42,576 nt of DNA from Eggerthella sinensis (GCF_003339815.1 NZ_PPTT01000034.1:1-42576); one strand, 5' to 3'. Shown: positions 16,005 to 24,289, counted from the stretch's first letter. Program-made: numbers and translations. Notes: a model not told the origin generated them from the sequence alone.

Positions 16005-16035
16005 TTGACTCTCAAGTCGGTTCAGAACGTACCCT
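16005..16035 (+). promoter_or_regulatory. MerR-type promoter of module D
   Basis: TTGACT (16005-16010) and TACCCT (16030-16035) are separated by 19 bases, the overlong spacing typical of promoters activated by MerR proteins. The spacer contains CTCAA-GTCGG-TTCAG (16011-16025), a near-palindrome matching the element at 15834-15848. A small perfect dyad CCCTG-TGAA-CAGGG (16032-16045) overlaps the start site. The other 225 or so bases of the 344-base gap (15779-16122) show no gene. Confidence 0.55.
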
Positions 16036-16122
16036 GTGAACAGGGCGGGGCTTGCGAATACGACGTTTCGCGCGGCGCGTTGAAGCGGGCCTGCCGACTC
16101 ATCGACACCCAAGGAGGAACCT

Positions 16123-17142
16123 ATGACACGGCATTTTCTGGACTTGATGGACTACACGAACGAGGAGGTGTACGAGCTCATCGAGCTGGGCAGCATGCTC
16201 AAGCGTGCCGACAAGCTGGGCGCGTGCCCGCCCCTGCTGGATGGCGCGAGCCTGGGCATGATCTTCGACGAGCCGTCTACCCGCACGCGCATTTCGTTCG
16301 AAGTGGCCATGACGAAGCTGGGCGGGCACGCGCTGTACCTGCGGCCCGGCGAGATTCACCTGGGCACGTCCGAGACGGTGAAGGACACGGCGCTCGTCAT
16401 GTCGCGCCTGCTCGATGCGATTGAGATTCGCTCGTGCGCTGACGATGAGATCGTCGGTCTCGCGGCCGATGCCACTATTCCCGTCATCAACGGCATGGGC
16501 ACGTACCTGCACCCCTGCCAGTGCTTGTGCGATCTCATGACCATGTCCGAGCATCTGCCAGAGGGCAAGGCTCTGTCCGACGTCACGCTGGTATTCGTGG
16601 GCGATGCCACCATCTACGAGAACGTGGGCACGGCGCTGTCCCATATCCTGCCGCGTCTGGGCGCGCACTTCGTCTACTGCGCTCCCGAGGGATACTGCGC
16701 CGACGATGACTTCTACGCTCCGGCGTACCGCGCATGCGAGGAGGGCGGCGGCACGTTCGAGATTCTGCACGACCCCCGGGAGGCCGTGCGCAACGCGGAC
16801 TACATCTACTCGTCGGTCATGTGGTACGACGGCTTCGATTCCGATCGCGAAAAGCGCATGCACGATTTCCTGCCCGACTACCAGATCAACGAAGAGTTGG
16901 CCTCCTGCGCGCCCGATCATGCCATGTTCATGCACTATCTGCCGGCTCAACGCGGTTACGAGATGTCGGACGGCATAATGGATCACGAACGCTCGCTGCT
17001 GTGGGACGGGGCCGAGAATCGCCTGTACGGGGAAATGGCCATTCTGGTGAAGCTCATGTATGCGGCGCGCAAACGCGCGTCGGAGCAGGTGAAGGACCAG
17101 CAGAAGGCCCTCATCGAAACGTGGATCGCCGAGAATCTGTAG
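16123..17142 (+). CDS. Carbamoyltransferase with HYLP and HPCQ motifs (module D)
   Basis: A 339-residue protein, the same length as characterised putrescine carbamoyltransferases. The carbamoyl-phosphate loop EPSTRTRISFE and the KLGGHALYL stretch are intact, and VFVGDATIYENVG resembles the putrescine enzyme. Two substrate-side motifs are altered: HPTQ reads HPCQ (His130, Cys132) and HCLP reads MHYLPAQRG, with Tyr272 for the cysteine. YQINEEL takes the place of YQVNQ, and the end is GAENRLYGEMAILVKLM with a long final helix. It is the first gene of module D, before an APC antiporter and AguA. N-carbamoylputrescine or a near relative is the likely substrate, but the changed pocket leaves this open. 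ATG 16123 follows CCAAGGAGGAACCT. Confidence 0.87.
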   Translation: MTRHFLDLMDYTNEEVYELIELGSMLKRADKLGACPPLLDGASLGMIFDEPSTRTRISFEVAMTKLGGHALYLRPGEIHLGTSETVKDTALVMSRLLDAIEIRSCADDEIVGLAADATIPVINGMGTYLHPCQCLCDLMTMSEHLPEGKALSDVTLVFVGDATIYENVGTALSHILPRLGAHFVYCAPEGYCADDDFYAPAYRACEEGGGTFEILHDPREAVRNADYIYSSVMWYDGFDSDREKRMHDFLPDYQINEELASCAPDHAMFMHYLPAQRGYEMSDGIMDHERSLLWDGAENRLYGEMAILVKLMYAARKRASEQVKDQQKALIETWIAENL

Positions 17143-17212
17143 GCTGGCAGGGCGCGTGCGAACACGAGCGGTTTCGCGCCGCCCTCATGCATTCGAGGTA
17201 AGGAGCTCGTGC

Positions 17213-18622
17213 ATGGAAGAGAACAAAGCTCTTGGCAAGCTTGATATCGTCTGCGGCATCATCTGCGCGATCCTGTTCGCTGACGTCATTATTTCGAACA
17301 CGTCCATCGGTCCGTCGGTCATCGTGTGGTGGCTGATCATCGGCGTGGTGTTCTTCATTCCGAACGGCTTGGTGACGGCCGAGCTTTCCGGGGCGTATCC
17401 GGAAAAGGGCGGCATTTACGGCTGGGTGAACAAGGCGTTCGGCTCGCGGTGGGCGGGGCGGTTATCGTGGCTGTACTGGATCAACTGCGCGTTGTGGATG
17501 CCATCGGGTTTCATCTGGTTCAGCGGCGCGCTGTGCGGCGCCTTCTTCCCCGATATGGGCTATCTGGCGCAAGTGGCAGTGTCCATCGTCATCACCTGGG
17601 TCACCGTGTTCGTGGCGTCGATGCCCATGACGGAGAGCAAGTGGATCGTCAATCTTGGCGGCATCGCGAAGGTGCTCATATTCCTCGCGGTGGGCGCTTG
17701 CGGCATCGCCATGGTACTGCAGGGCGCGGCTCCCGCCAACGAGCTGAGCGTACATACGATGATGCCCACGTTCGATCAGGGGCTGCAATACCTGCCGGTT
17801 ATCGTGTACTGCTGCTGCGGGCTGGAAGTGCTCGCTATGAGCGCGCACGAGATGAAGAACCCGCGAAAGGATCTGCCTATGGCGGTGATCGGCGTGGTGA
17901 TTCTTGCCATCGCCATGAACATTTTCGCCTCATGGGGCGTGCTGCAAACGGTGCCGCTCGAGAGCCTCGACTTGGTCACCGGCATCGGGACGGTTGCCAG
18001 CGTTGCATTCGGCTCCGAGCTTATACGCAACATGGTGCTGGTGTTGCTGCTGTTCGGCGTGTTCGTGCAGATGATCACCTGGAGCATTGCCGGCGGTCGC
18101 GGTGCGGCCGAGGCGGGGCAGGCGGGCGAGCTCCCGGCAGTGTTCGGCAAGGAGACGAAGCGCGGCGGTATGCCCGTGGGCGCTCTCGTGATATCGGGCA
18201 TCGTGTCAACCGTCACCATCGTCGTGTACGGATTCATGGCCGAGTCGGCGTCGGACTTGTTCTTCACGCTGCTCGCGTTCAGTTCCATCATCTTCTTCAT
18301 GCCTTACGTCATCATGTTCGCCGCGTACATCAGGTTGAAGAAAACCGACGCGCAGACGGAACGTCCGTTCAAGGCGCCGTTCGGCGTGGCGCTTTCCGTG
18401 GTGTGCACGGCGGTTCTCGTGGCGGCGATGGTGCTGTTCGTGTGGGTTCCCGGTCAACCGTTCGATGCGGCGTACAGCGTTCCCATTCTCGTGGGGTTGG
18501 GGCTGACGCTGGGCGTGGGCGAGTTCATACAGCGCGTGCTGGCGCGCAAGCGGGTTGAGGGTGAAGCGCAGGATAGTGGACGGAACGATGATCAGGCGTT
18601 GCTTGTAGAAAATCAAGGGTAA
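17213..18622 (+). CDS. APC-superfamily antiporter (module D)
   Basis: A 469-residue polytopic membrane protein with about 12 hydrophobic segments and APC patches: FADVIISNTSIG in helix 1, AELSGAYPEKGGIYGW near residue 60 and MPMTESKWIVN near residue 140. It resembles the module B carrier at 6312 more than the module A carrier at 268. ATG 17213 is chosen because AAGGAG lies about 10 bases upstream; an in-frame start at 17156 has no such support. It lies 70 bases after the carbamoyltransferase stop and 10 bases before the deiminase start, so it is in the same operon. It is probably a guanidine/amine exchanger. Confidence 0.87.
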   Translation: MEENKALGKLDIVCGIICAILFADVIISNTSIGPSVIVWWLIIGVVFFIPNGLVTAELSGAYPEKGGIYGWVNKAFGSRWAGRLSWLYWINCALWMPSGFIWFSGALCGAFFPDMGYLAQVAVSIVITWVTVFVASMPMTESKWIVNLGGIAKVLIFLAVGACGIAMVLQGAAPANELSVHTMMPTFDQGLQYLPVIVYCCCGLEVLAMSAHEMKNPRKDLPMAVIGVVILAIAMNIFASWGVLQTVPLESLDLVTGIGTVASVAFGSELIRNMVLVLLLFGVFVQMITWSIAGGRGAAEAGQAGELPAVFGKETKRGGMPVGALVISGIVSTVTIVVYGFMAESASDLFFTLLAFSSIIFFMPYVIMFAAYIRLKKTDAQTERPFKAPFGVALSVVCTAVLVAAMVLFVWVPGQPFDAAYSVPILVGLGLTLGVGEFIQRVLARKRVEGEAQDSGRNDDQALLVENQG

Positions 18623-18632
18623 GGAGCATATC

Positions 18633-19739
18633 GTGGCTTGTACGATCAAGGGTTCTACGCCGAAGCAGGACGGGTTCTACTTTCCCGGCGAGTGGGAGTT
18701 GCAGGCGAAGTGCTGGGTGGGATGGCCGTTTCGCACCGACGTGTGGCCGGGCGGCGCGAAGCCTGCGCAGAAGGCCATGGTGGACGTGATTGCCGCCATC
18801 GCCCCGTTCGAGGAGGTGAACGTGTGCGTGCCGCGCGAGCACTACAAGGCAGCGCGCAGCGCCATTCCCGAGCATCCCAACGTGAAGGTGATCGAGTTGT
18901 CGTGCGACGACGGGTGGCTGCGCGACATTGGCCCTACGTTTCTCAGGAATGCCGCGGGCGAGGTGCGCGGCGTCGATTGGCGCTTCCAGGCATGGGGAGG
19001 CTTGGAGGAGGGCTTCTACTTCCCATGGGATCAGGACGACCTGGCCGCACGCAAAATCTGCGAGCTCGAGAACGTGGACCGCTACCGCGCTCCCATCATC
19101 TTGGAGGGCGGTGCGATTTTCGGGGACGGCGAGGGAACCGTGCTGGTCACCGAAAGCTCGGAGCTTGTGCACAACCAGAACAAAATGAGCAAAGCCGAGC
19201 TCGAAGAGGTGCTCAAGGAATATTTGGGGGCCGAAAAGGTCATCTGGCTCAAGAACGGCGTTGCCTACGATAGCGTGTGGGGCCATGTGGACCTCGTGTG
19301 CTCGTTCACTCGTCCCGGCGAGGTTATGCTGGCGTGGTCGGACAACAAGGATGACGAGAACTACGAGCTCATGCGCGACAACTACGAAATCCTGTGCAAC
19401 GAGGTGGATGCGCAGGGTCGCTCTCTCAAGGTGACGAAGCTGCACCTGCCCGATCCGCTGTACTTCACCGCCGAAGAGGTTGCTTCGTTCGACGCGGTGG
19501 AGGACACGACGTGCTACGAGGCGGGCGACCGCATTGGGGCCAGCTACATCAACTACTTCTTAGGAAACGGATGCGTCGTGGTGCCGCAGTTCGGCGATGA
19601 GCGCTTCGACGCTCGCGCGCTCGAGACATTCCGCGAGGTTTTCCCCGAGCGCGAAGTGGTGGGCGTTCAGGCGCGCGCCATCCTCATGGGCGGTGGTTGC
19701 ATCCACTGCATGACGCAGCAGCAACCGGCGGTGGGGTAG
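18633..19739 (+). CDS. Agmatine deiminase (module D copy)
   Basis: A 368-residue enzyme of canonical AguA length. Landmarks: FPGEWELQAKCWVGWPFRTD at the start, DDGWLRDIGP, LEGGAIFGDGEG, WGHVDL with the catalytic His, and GGGCIHCMTQQQPA with Cys359. It is recognisably related to the module A enzyme throughout, but NGHIDD is replaced by WGHVDL and the IHVDGEG histidine by phenylalanine, so the pocket differs somewhat. The start is GTG 18633 behind AAGGAGCATATC. It is the last gene of module D. It most likely hydrolyses agmatine or a close analogue, giving the carbamoylated amine for the 16123 enzyme. No carbamate kinase follows; the only one in the window is at 3196. Confidence 0.88.
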   Translation: MACTIKGSTPKQDGFYFPGEWELQAKCWVGWPFRTDVWPGGAKPAQKAMVDVIAAIAPFEEVNVCVPREHYKAARSAIPEHPNVKVIELSCDDGWLRDIGPTFLRNAAGEVRGVDWRFQAWGGLEEGFYFPWDQDDLAARKICELENVDRYRAPIILEGGAIFGDGEGTVLVTESSELVHNQNKMSKAELEEVLKEYLGAEKVIWLKNGVAYDSVWGHVDLVCSFTRPGEVMLAWSDNKDDENYELMRDNYEILCNEVDAQGRSLKVTKLHLPDPLYFTAEEVASFDAVEDTTCYEAGDRIGASYINYFLGNGCVVVPQFGDERFDARALETFREVFPEREVVGVQARAILMGGGCIHCMTQQQPAVG

Positions 19740-19771
19740 AGGCAACGACGGTTTGCTGCGGGGCGTTGGCT

Positions 19772-20188
19772 TTACGACTTGCGCGTGGTTTCGGTTTTGC
19801 ACTTGGGGCAGACCACGCGCAAGGTGCCTTTGCCGCGCGGCACCGACAGCACCTGGCCGCAGTTCTTGCACTTGAAGTAGCGGGTGGTTTTGCGGTTGAC
19901 CCACGCTTTCTTGACGAGCGCGTACGTGTGCTTGGGGCGCTTCATCACGCGCTCGTACGTTTCGTTCTCCTTGCGGCGGCGCGCGAAGTTCTTCGAGCAC
20001 ATGCGGTAGAGGGCCACGGCCATGCAGGCGATGGCCACCCATGACAGCAGGTCGAGATGGGGGATGATGGACAGCAGCATGGTGATGACGCCGAGGGCCA
20101 TGAGGCCGTTCGACAGGCCGTCCACGCCGTAGCGCCCCTGCATCCAACGCGCCATCTTCATCGACAAATTCTGGAAGAACCCCTTCAC
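19772..20188 (-). CDS. Small membrane protein with C-terminal zinc ribbon
   Basis: A 138-residue protein of unknown function. Two hydrophobic segments (about residues 27-44 and 48-62) are followed by a basic, Arg/Lys-rich stretch and a C-terminal zinc ribbon with two CxxC pairs, CKNCGQVL and CPKCKTET. The layout suggests an inner-membrane anchor with a cytoplasmic metal- or RNA-binding tail. The start is GTG 20188 behind GAGAGGCAGGGC. It converges with the module D deiminase, with only 32 bases between the stops, and no relation to that pathway is evident. Confidence 0.75.
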   Translation of the reverse strand: MKGFFQNLSMKMARWMQGRYGVDGLSNGLMALGVITMLLSIIPHLDLLSWVAIACMAVALYRMCSKNFARRRKENETYERVMKRPKHTYALVKKAWVNRKTTRYFKCKNCGQVLSVPRGKGTLRVVCPKCKTETTRKS

Positions 20189-20330
20189 GTGCCCTGCCTC
20201 TCATGTGATACCGCCGCCCAAAGCGCCCACCATACTAGGACGCGCCCGCCTGCCGTCGCTCCCCGTTCCCCGTTTCGTTACCCAACGGTTAGGAAGCTCG
20301 GGGGCCGATTTGCACATAGAAGATGCTTGC

Positions 20331-21247
20331 TTAGCGCAGAGAGGGACGGCTTGCATTCTCGAGCTCATTTTGGAGGAAGCCGTCCAATTCTGTGCGTCCG
20401 GTGATTCCGAGCTTCTTGTAGGTGTTGTGTGCGTGCGTTTTCACGGTTCCAATGGATATGTACTCGCGTTCACTGATCTCGCGATTGCTCATGCCGTCGG
20501 CCATCATACGAAGCATCTCCTGCTCGCGTTTCGTTAAATCGTAGCGCTGCGCGACGATGCTGATGAGGTCGGCTTCTGCAGCTTTCGAAGCGAGGCGCCG
20601 ACGGTAGCGCAGGTACAAGAAGCCTGTGAGCAGGTATAGGTTTCCGAGTATCTCCATGGGGACGCGACGTAACGGGTAAAGGCCCGCTTGGGCGTTCGAC
20701 AGCGTGATGAACGAGTCAGCGGTTTCGCAGATGATGAAAACAGTCAACAGCGCTCCGAGTGTTGCGAGAGTTACTCGGTTCTGATTCACTTCCGGGGTGG
20801 CCATCATTCGCATCGCGAACACAATGATCCATATGCGTAGGACGGTGGTGAACGCCCATTCGACGCTCACCGATATGGCGAAATTGGGAATGGCCCAGCT
20901 GGCAATCGTGCCCATAAAGCACGCGGCCCAGAACGCTACGTCGCGTCGGAAGTTCTCGCGTCCGCACGCACTGGTGAGGATAAGCCGGTAGCACAAAAGC
21001 ATGGCGACACTGAGTGCCGGATAGGCGTACGACGCGGATTCTTGGAGCCAGGCGAGCGCGTCTTCGAATTCGGGAATGAAGTCAGACATGTACAGCACGA
21101 TAATGTCGGCTAGGTAGAGTAGGTAGAGCAGCGCCGTGTAAAAAAAGTGCTCTGTCTTTCAGCGTGGTACAGGGACCAATAGGTGGAGCACAGGTGAATG
21201 CTCGCGAAACTGATGGCTATGTTGTAGAAGAAAAGCAGATAGGCCAT
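20331..21247 (-). pseudogene. Membrane-anchored LuxR-type regulator, frameshifted at a poly-A tract
   Basis: Two overlapping frames join into one plausible protein of about 305 residues. The first frame starts at ATG 21247 (AAAGGGG upstream) with MAYLLFFYNIAISFASIHL and runs to QSTFF, then leaves the frame at seven A (21140-21146 on the plus strand). Adding one A restores FFYTALLYLLYLADIIVLYMSDF, joining the second frame. The second frame continues through several hydrophobic helices to a C-terminal LuxR helix-turn-helix (LTKREQEMLRMMADGMSNREI, in parts, then ISIGTVKTHAHNTYKKLGI) ending at 20331. It is divergent from the amidohydrolase at 21460, which it may control. Either the gene is broken or phase-variable here, or this is a homopolymer sequencing error. 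A shortened protein from GTG 21098 could still contain the DNA-binding part. Confidence 0.72.
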
Positions 21248-21248
21248 A

Positions 21249-21285
21249 GCATCCCCTTTCGATAGCGTAAGTATAAAGGGGATGC
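21249..21285 (-). repeat. 11-bp perfect inverted repeat at the LuxR gene start
   Basis: GCATCCCCTTT (21249-21259) and AAAGGGGATGC (21275-21285) are perfect reverse complements 15 bases apart. In the LuxR transcript the downstream arm holds the ribosome binding site AAAGGGG, which could pair with CCCCTTT. The dyad also overlaps a TATACT (21275-21270, minus strand), so it might instead be a DNA operator. Confidence 0.6.
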
Positions 21286-21459
21286 TGCGCAACGGCACGC
21301 ATGCAAGCGTCCGGACCGTTCATTCTGCGGATAGAAAAAAACTAAACCGCTTTCTAATCCCGATTCGTCCTGCCGAAAACTATGCGCGTTTCTTAAGGTG
21401 TTACCAGCGGCTCGAAGGAAGGGCTGCGCAAACGCGTTGCGACAACGAAGGGAGCGGGT

Positions 21460-23277
21460 ATGAACGAGCGGGATGGAAAGGGTCGTAAGCAGGTGCGCTT
21501 GACGAGGCGTTCGTTCCTCGCGGGTTCCACCGTGCTGGCGTTGGGGGCGATCGCGGGTCTCGGGGGATGCGGTGAATCGGCATCGGAAGGAGAGGGCGCA
21601 TCGTCATCAGGAAAGGCGACGGAGCAAGCCGCCGACCTCGTGTTCAAGAACGGTCACGTGCAGACGATGGTGTCGGAGGACGATGTCGCCGAAGCCGTTG
21701 CCGTGCGGGGCAACGAGATCGTGTACGTGGGCGACAACGCTGGCGCGGAATCGTTCGTGGCGGATGGTGCGAAAGTGATTGATCTCGACGGGGCGTTTTT
21801 GTCTCCCGGCTTCATGGACGGACATATTCATGCACCCGGCACGTGGCTCGATAGGCTGTTCAACGTGTACCTGGAGGGCATGAAAACCAATGATGAGTAC
21901 TTGGCGTCAATCAAGGCGTTCGTTGACGCGCACCCCGATATGGATGCCTATTTCGGGAGGCCGTTCATGTTGAACGCCTACCAGCAGTCCGATGGTTCGA
22001 ATCCCGGCCCCAGCAAGGTTGACCTCGATGCCATCTGCCCCGACAAGCCCATCGTGATAACGGATGTTTCCGGCCACTCCGCCTGGGTGAACTCCAAGGC
22101 GCTGGAGATGGCGGGCATATCCGCCAATACGCCGAATCCCGACGGAGGCGTCATCTACCGCGATGCGAACGGCGAGCCGGCGGGATGCCTGTCGGATGCG
22201 GCCTACGACCTCGTGTCCGCCGCGGTGCCCGCAACCGTCACGAACGAGCAGATGGAAGAGGCGCTGGTCGCATTCATGGAGGAGGCGAACTCCTACGGCC
22301 TGACGGGCATCACCAACATAACGCGCGGCGGGCTGGACGTGAACGATCTGTACCGCAGGTTGGAGAAAGAGGGGCGGCTCAACTTGCGTATGCGCGTGGT
22401 GACGACGATGGATCCGCTCTACGAGTACCAGGACGTGTTCGACGTCATCGCCAAGAGCGCGCCGAAGGACACCGACATGGTGGCCACCAACACGGTGAAG
22501 ATATTCTACGACGGCGTCACGGAAAGCGGCACGGCGGTCATGCTGGAGTCGTATCTGCCCGAGGCCGGTCTGGGAAGCGACTGGCACGGCGAGCCCATCT
22601 GGTCCGAAGACGAGTTCAAGCGCATGGTGAAGGAGTTTGATGCGGCGGGCGTGCAGGTACACGTCCATGCCATCGGCGACGGCGCGGTGCATGCGACGCT
22701 CGACGCCTACGAGGAGGCTTTGGCGGAAAACGGGGAGCGCGATGCTCGTCATACCATCACGCACGTGTGCGCCATCACCAACGATGACGTTAAGCGCATG
22801 GCCGACCTCAAGGTGATAGGCGCGCTGCAGTTCCTCTGGATGTACGGCGATTCGCTCTACGAGTTGGAGCGCGCCTACATCGGCGAGGATCGTGCCCTGG
22901 CCATGTATCCCACGAAACAGATGCGGGAGGCGGGCGTTGTGGTAAGCGGCGCGTCGGATGCGCCCGTGACGCCGTACGTGGTGCTCGACGAGATCGAGGT
23001 GGGCGTGACGCGCAACAGCCCCTTCGAAGGCGAAGAGGACATCGACATGCATCGCTGGTCCGAGCAGGGGCTCACGGCGTACCAGATGCTGGAGGCGTAC
23101 ACGAAGAACGTCGCCTATCAGAACTTCATGGAGGACTTGGTGGGAACGGTGGAGGTGGGCAAGCGCGCCGACCTCGTGGTGCTCGACCAGAACATCGTCG
23201 GGGTCGACCCGAAGAAGATATCCGATTCCAAGGTGCTCTACACCGTCTCGGACGGACGCATCGTCTACGAAGGCTGA
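21460..23277 (+). CDS. Tat-exported lipoprotein amidohydrolase (YtcJ type)
   Basis: A 605-residue metal-dependent hydrolase of the amidohydrolase 3/YtcJ group. The N-terminus has a twin-arginine signal (LTRRSFLAGSTVLALGA) running into a lipobox-like LGGCG, then a Ser/Gly/Glu-rich linker, so it is probably exported folded and lipid-anchored outside the membrane. The catalytic core shows GHIHAPG with metal ligands His122 and His124, VHVHAIGDGAVH, ITHVCAI and SGASDAPV, as in the family, and ends in a KRADLVVLDQN beta-domain. These enzymes hydrolyse amide or formamide-like bonds; the substrate here is unknown. ATG 21460 follows AAGGGAGCGGGT. It is divergent from a membrane LuxR-type regulator, an arrangement that suggests an inducible extracytoplasmic degradation step. 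Confidence 0.87.
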   Translation: MNERDGKGRKQVRLTRRSFLAGSTVLALGAIAGLGGCGESASEGEGASSSGKATEQAADLVFKNGHVQTMVSEDDVAEAVAVRGNEIVYVGDNAGAESFVADGAKVIDLDGAFLSPGFMDGHIHAPGTWLDRLFNVYLEGMKTNDEYLASIKAFVDAHPDMDAYFGRPFMLNAYQQSDGSNPGPSKVDLDAICPDKPIVITDVSGHSAWVNSKALEMAGISANTPNPDGGVIYRDANGEPAGCLSDAAYDLVSAAVPATVTNEQMEEALVAFMEEANSYGLTGITNITRGGLDVNDLYRRLEKEGRLNLRMRVVTTMDPLYEYQDVFDVIAKSAPKDTDMVATNTVKIFYDGVTESGTAVMLESYLPEAGLGSDWHGEPIWSEDEFKRMVKEFDAAGVQVHVHAIGDGAVHATLDAYEEALAENGERDARHTITHVCAITNDDVKRMADLKVIGALQFLWMYGDSLYELERAYIGEDRALAMYPTKQMREAGVVVSGASDAPVTPYVVLDEIEVGVTRNSPFEGEEDIDMHRWSEQGLTAYQMLEAYTKNVAYQNFMEDLVGTVEVGKRADLVVLDQNIVGVDPKKISDSKVLYTVSDGRIVYEG

Positions 23278-23286
23278 TGGCCGGAT

Positions 23287-23313
23287 GCGAGGGGTGAATA
23301 CCAAGCCCCTCGC
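23287..23313 (+). terminator. Possible terminator after the amidohydrolase
   Basis: GCGAGGGG (23287-23294) pairs with CCCCTCGC (23306-23313) around 11 bases, 10 bases past the stop. There is no T-run, so intrinsic termination is uncertain. Confidence 0.45.
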
Positions 23314-23371
23314 ACGGGTGCCGACATCGGACGCATGCGATACATGCTCCTCATGCGCTACAATAGCGGGC

Positions 23372-24127
23372 ATGAGTGAACACGCATCCATTTTGATCAT
23401 CGAGGACGACGCTGCCATCAACGAGGTGGTGGCGGTGCATCTGCGTCGCAACGGGTTCGCGTGCACGCAGGCGTTCTCGGGCAGCGAGGGGCGGCTGCTG
23501 CTGGGCGGCGGGCAGCCGTTCGACCTCGTGATCACCGATCTCATGCTGCCGGGCATGGCGGGCGAGGATGTGGTGCGTCTCGTGCGCGCAAGCGTGGACG
23601 TGCCCGTCATCGTGATGTCGGCGCGCACGACCGCCGCCGACAAGGTTGCCCTGCTCAAGCTGGGTGCCGACGACTACCTGACGAAACCCTTCGATCTCGA
23701 CGAGCTGCTGGCCCGCGTATGCGTGCAGCTGCGGCATGCGGAACGCCGCCGTCCGTCCGCCGTAGCGGGCGATGCGAACGACGCCGCGCCCGCGCCTTGC
23801 GCAGCCGACCGTGCGACGGGATCGTCCGCCGCGACCATGCGCTACAAGGATTGGACGGTCGACACCGACGCCCGCACGCTGTGCGTGCAGGGCGATGCGG
23901 TGCGGCTCACGCGTCTCGAGTTCAACATCGTCGAAGCGCTCGTGCGCCGGCCGCGCAAGGTGTTCACGAAGCGCGAGCTGTTCGAGATCGCGTGGAACGA
24001 GGAAAGCGCCATCGAGGAGAAGGCCATCAACGTGCACGTGAGCAACATCCGCGGCAAGCTGCGCGCCGCCGGTTCCGCAGGCGAGATTGAGACGGTGTGG
24101 GGCATCGGCTTCAAGCTGGCCGAATGA
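23372..24127 (+). CDS. OmpR-family response regulator
   Basis: A 251-residue two-component regulator. The receiver domain spans residues 7-120: acidic pair EDD at 11-13, phosphoacceptor Asp56 in VITDLML, and Lys105 in YLTKPF. A variable Ala-rich linker (about residues 125-150) leads to a winged-helix output domain (LTRLEFNIVEALVRRPRKVF, ending VWGIGFKLAE). The start is ATG 23372 (MSEHAS); the open frame runs further upstream without homology. No Shine-Dalgarno is seen. A TACAAT (23359-23364) lies 7 bases before the ATG, so a leaderless mRNA is possible. It is followed by an ABC transporter and a histidine kinase in the same direction, so it probably controls them through the direct repeats at 24197. 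Confidence 0.9.
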   Translation: MSEHASILIIEDDAAINEVVAVHLRRNGFACTQAFSGSEGRLLLGGGQPFDLVITDLMLPGMAGEDVVRLVRASVDVPVIVMSARTTAADKVALLKLGADDYLTKPFDLDELLARVCVQLRHAERRRPSAVAGDANDAAPAPCAADRATGSSAATMRYKDWTVDTDARTLCVQGDAVRLTRLEFNIVEALVRRPRKVFTKRELFEIAWNEESAIEEKAINVHVSNIRGKLRAAGSAGEIETVWGIGFKLAE

Positions 24128-24196
24128 CGCCTTCGCCGCCCCCGCCCACGCTTGCGCGCACCTTCGCGCACGCTCCCGCGCGCACCCCCGCTCCCG

Positions 24197-24229
24197 TTCT
24201 TACAACTTTCTTAACAGTTTCAGGAAGGT
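24197..24229 (+). promoter_or_regulatory. Direct repeats, likely response-regulator site before the ABC operon
   Basis: TTCTTACAACT, TTCTTAACAGT and TTCAGGAAGGT follow one another with an exact 11-base period (24197-24229) in the 162-base gap before the ABC ATPase. Tandem half-sites one helical turn apart are typical for OmpR-family regulators. The middle unit also contains TTAACA, usable as a -35. No clear -10 was assigned. Confidence 0.5.
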
Positions 24230-24289
24230 TCCCAAACCTCTCCCCCGTATCGTGGTTGGCAGAGAGTTCACGACAGGAAGGAGACTCAC

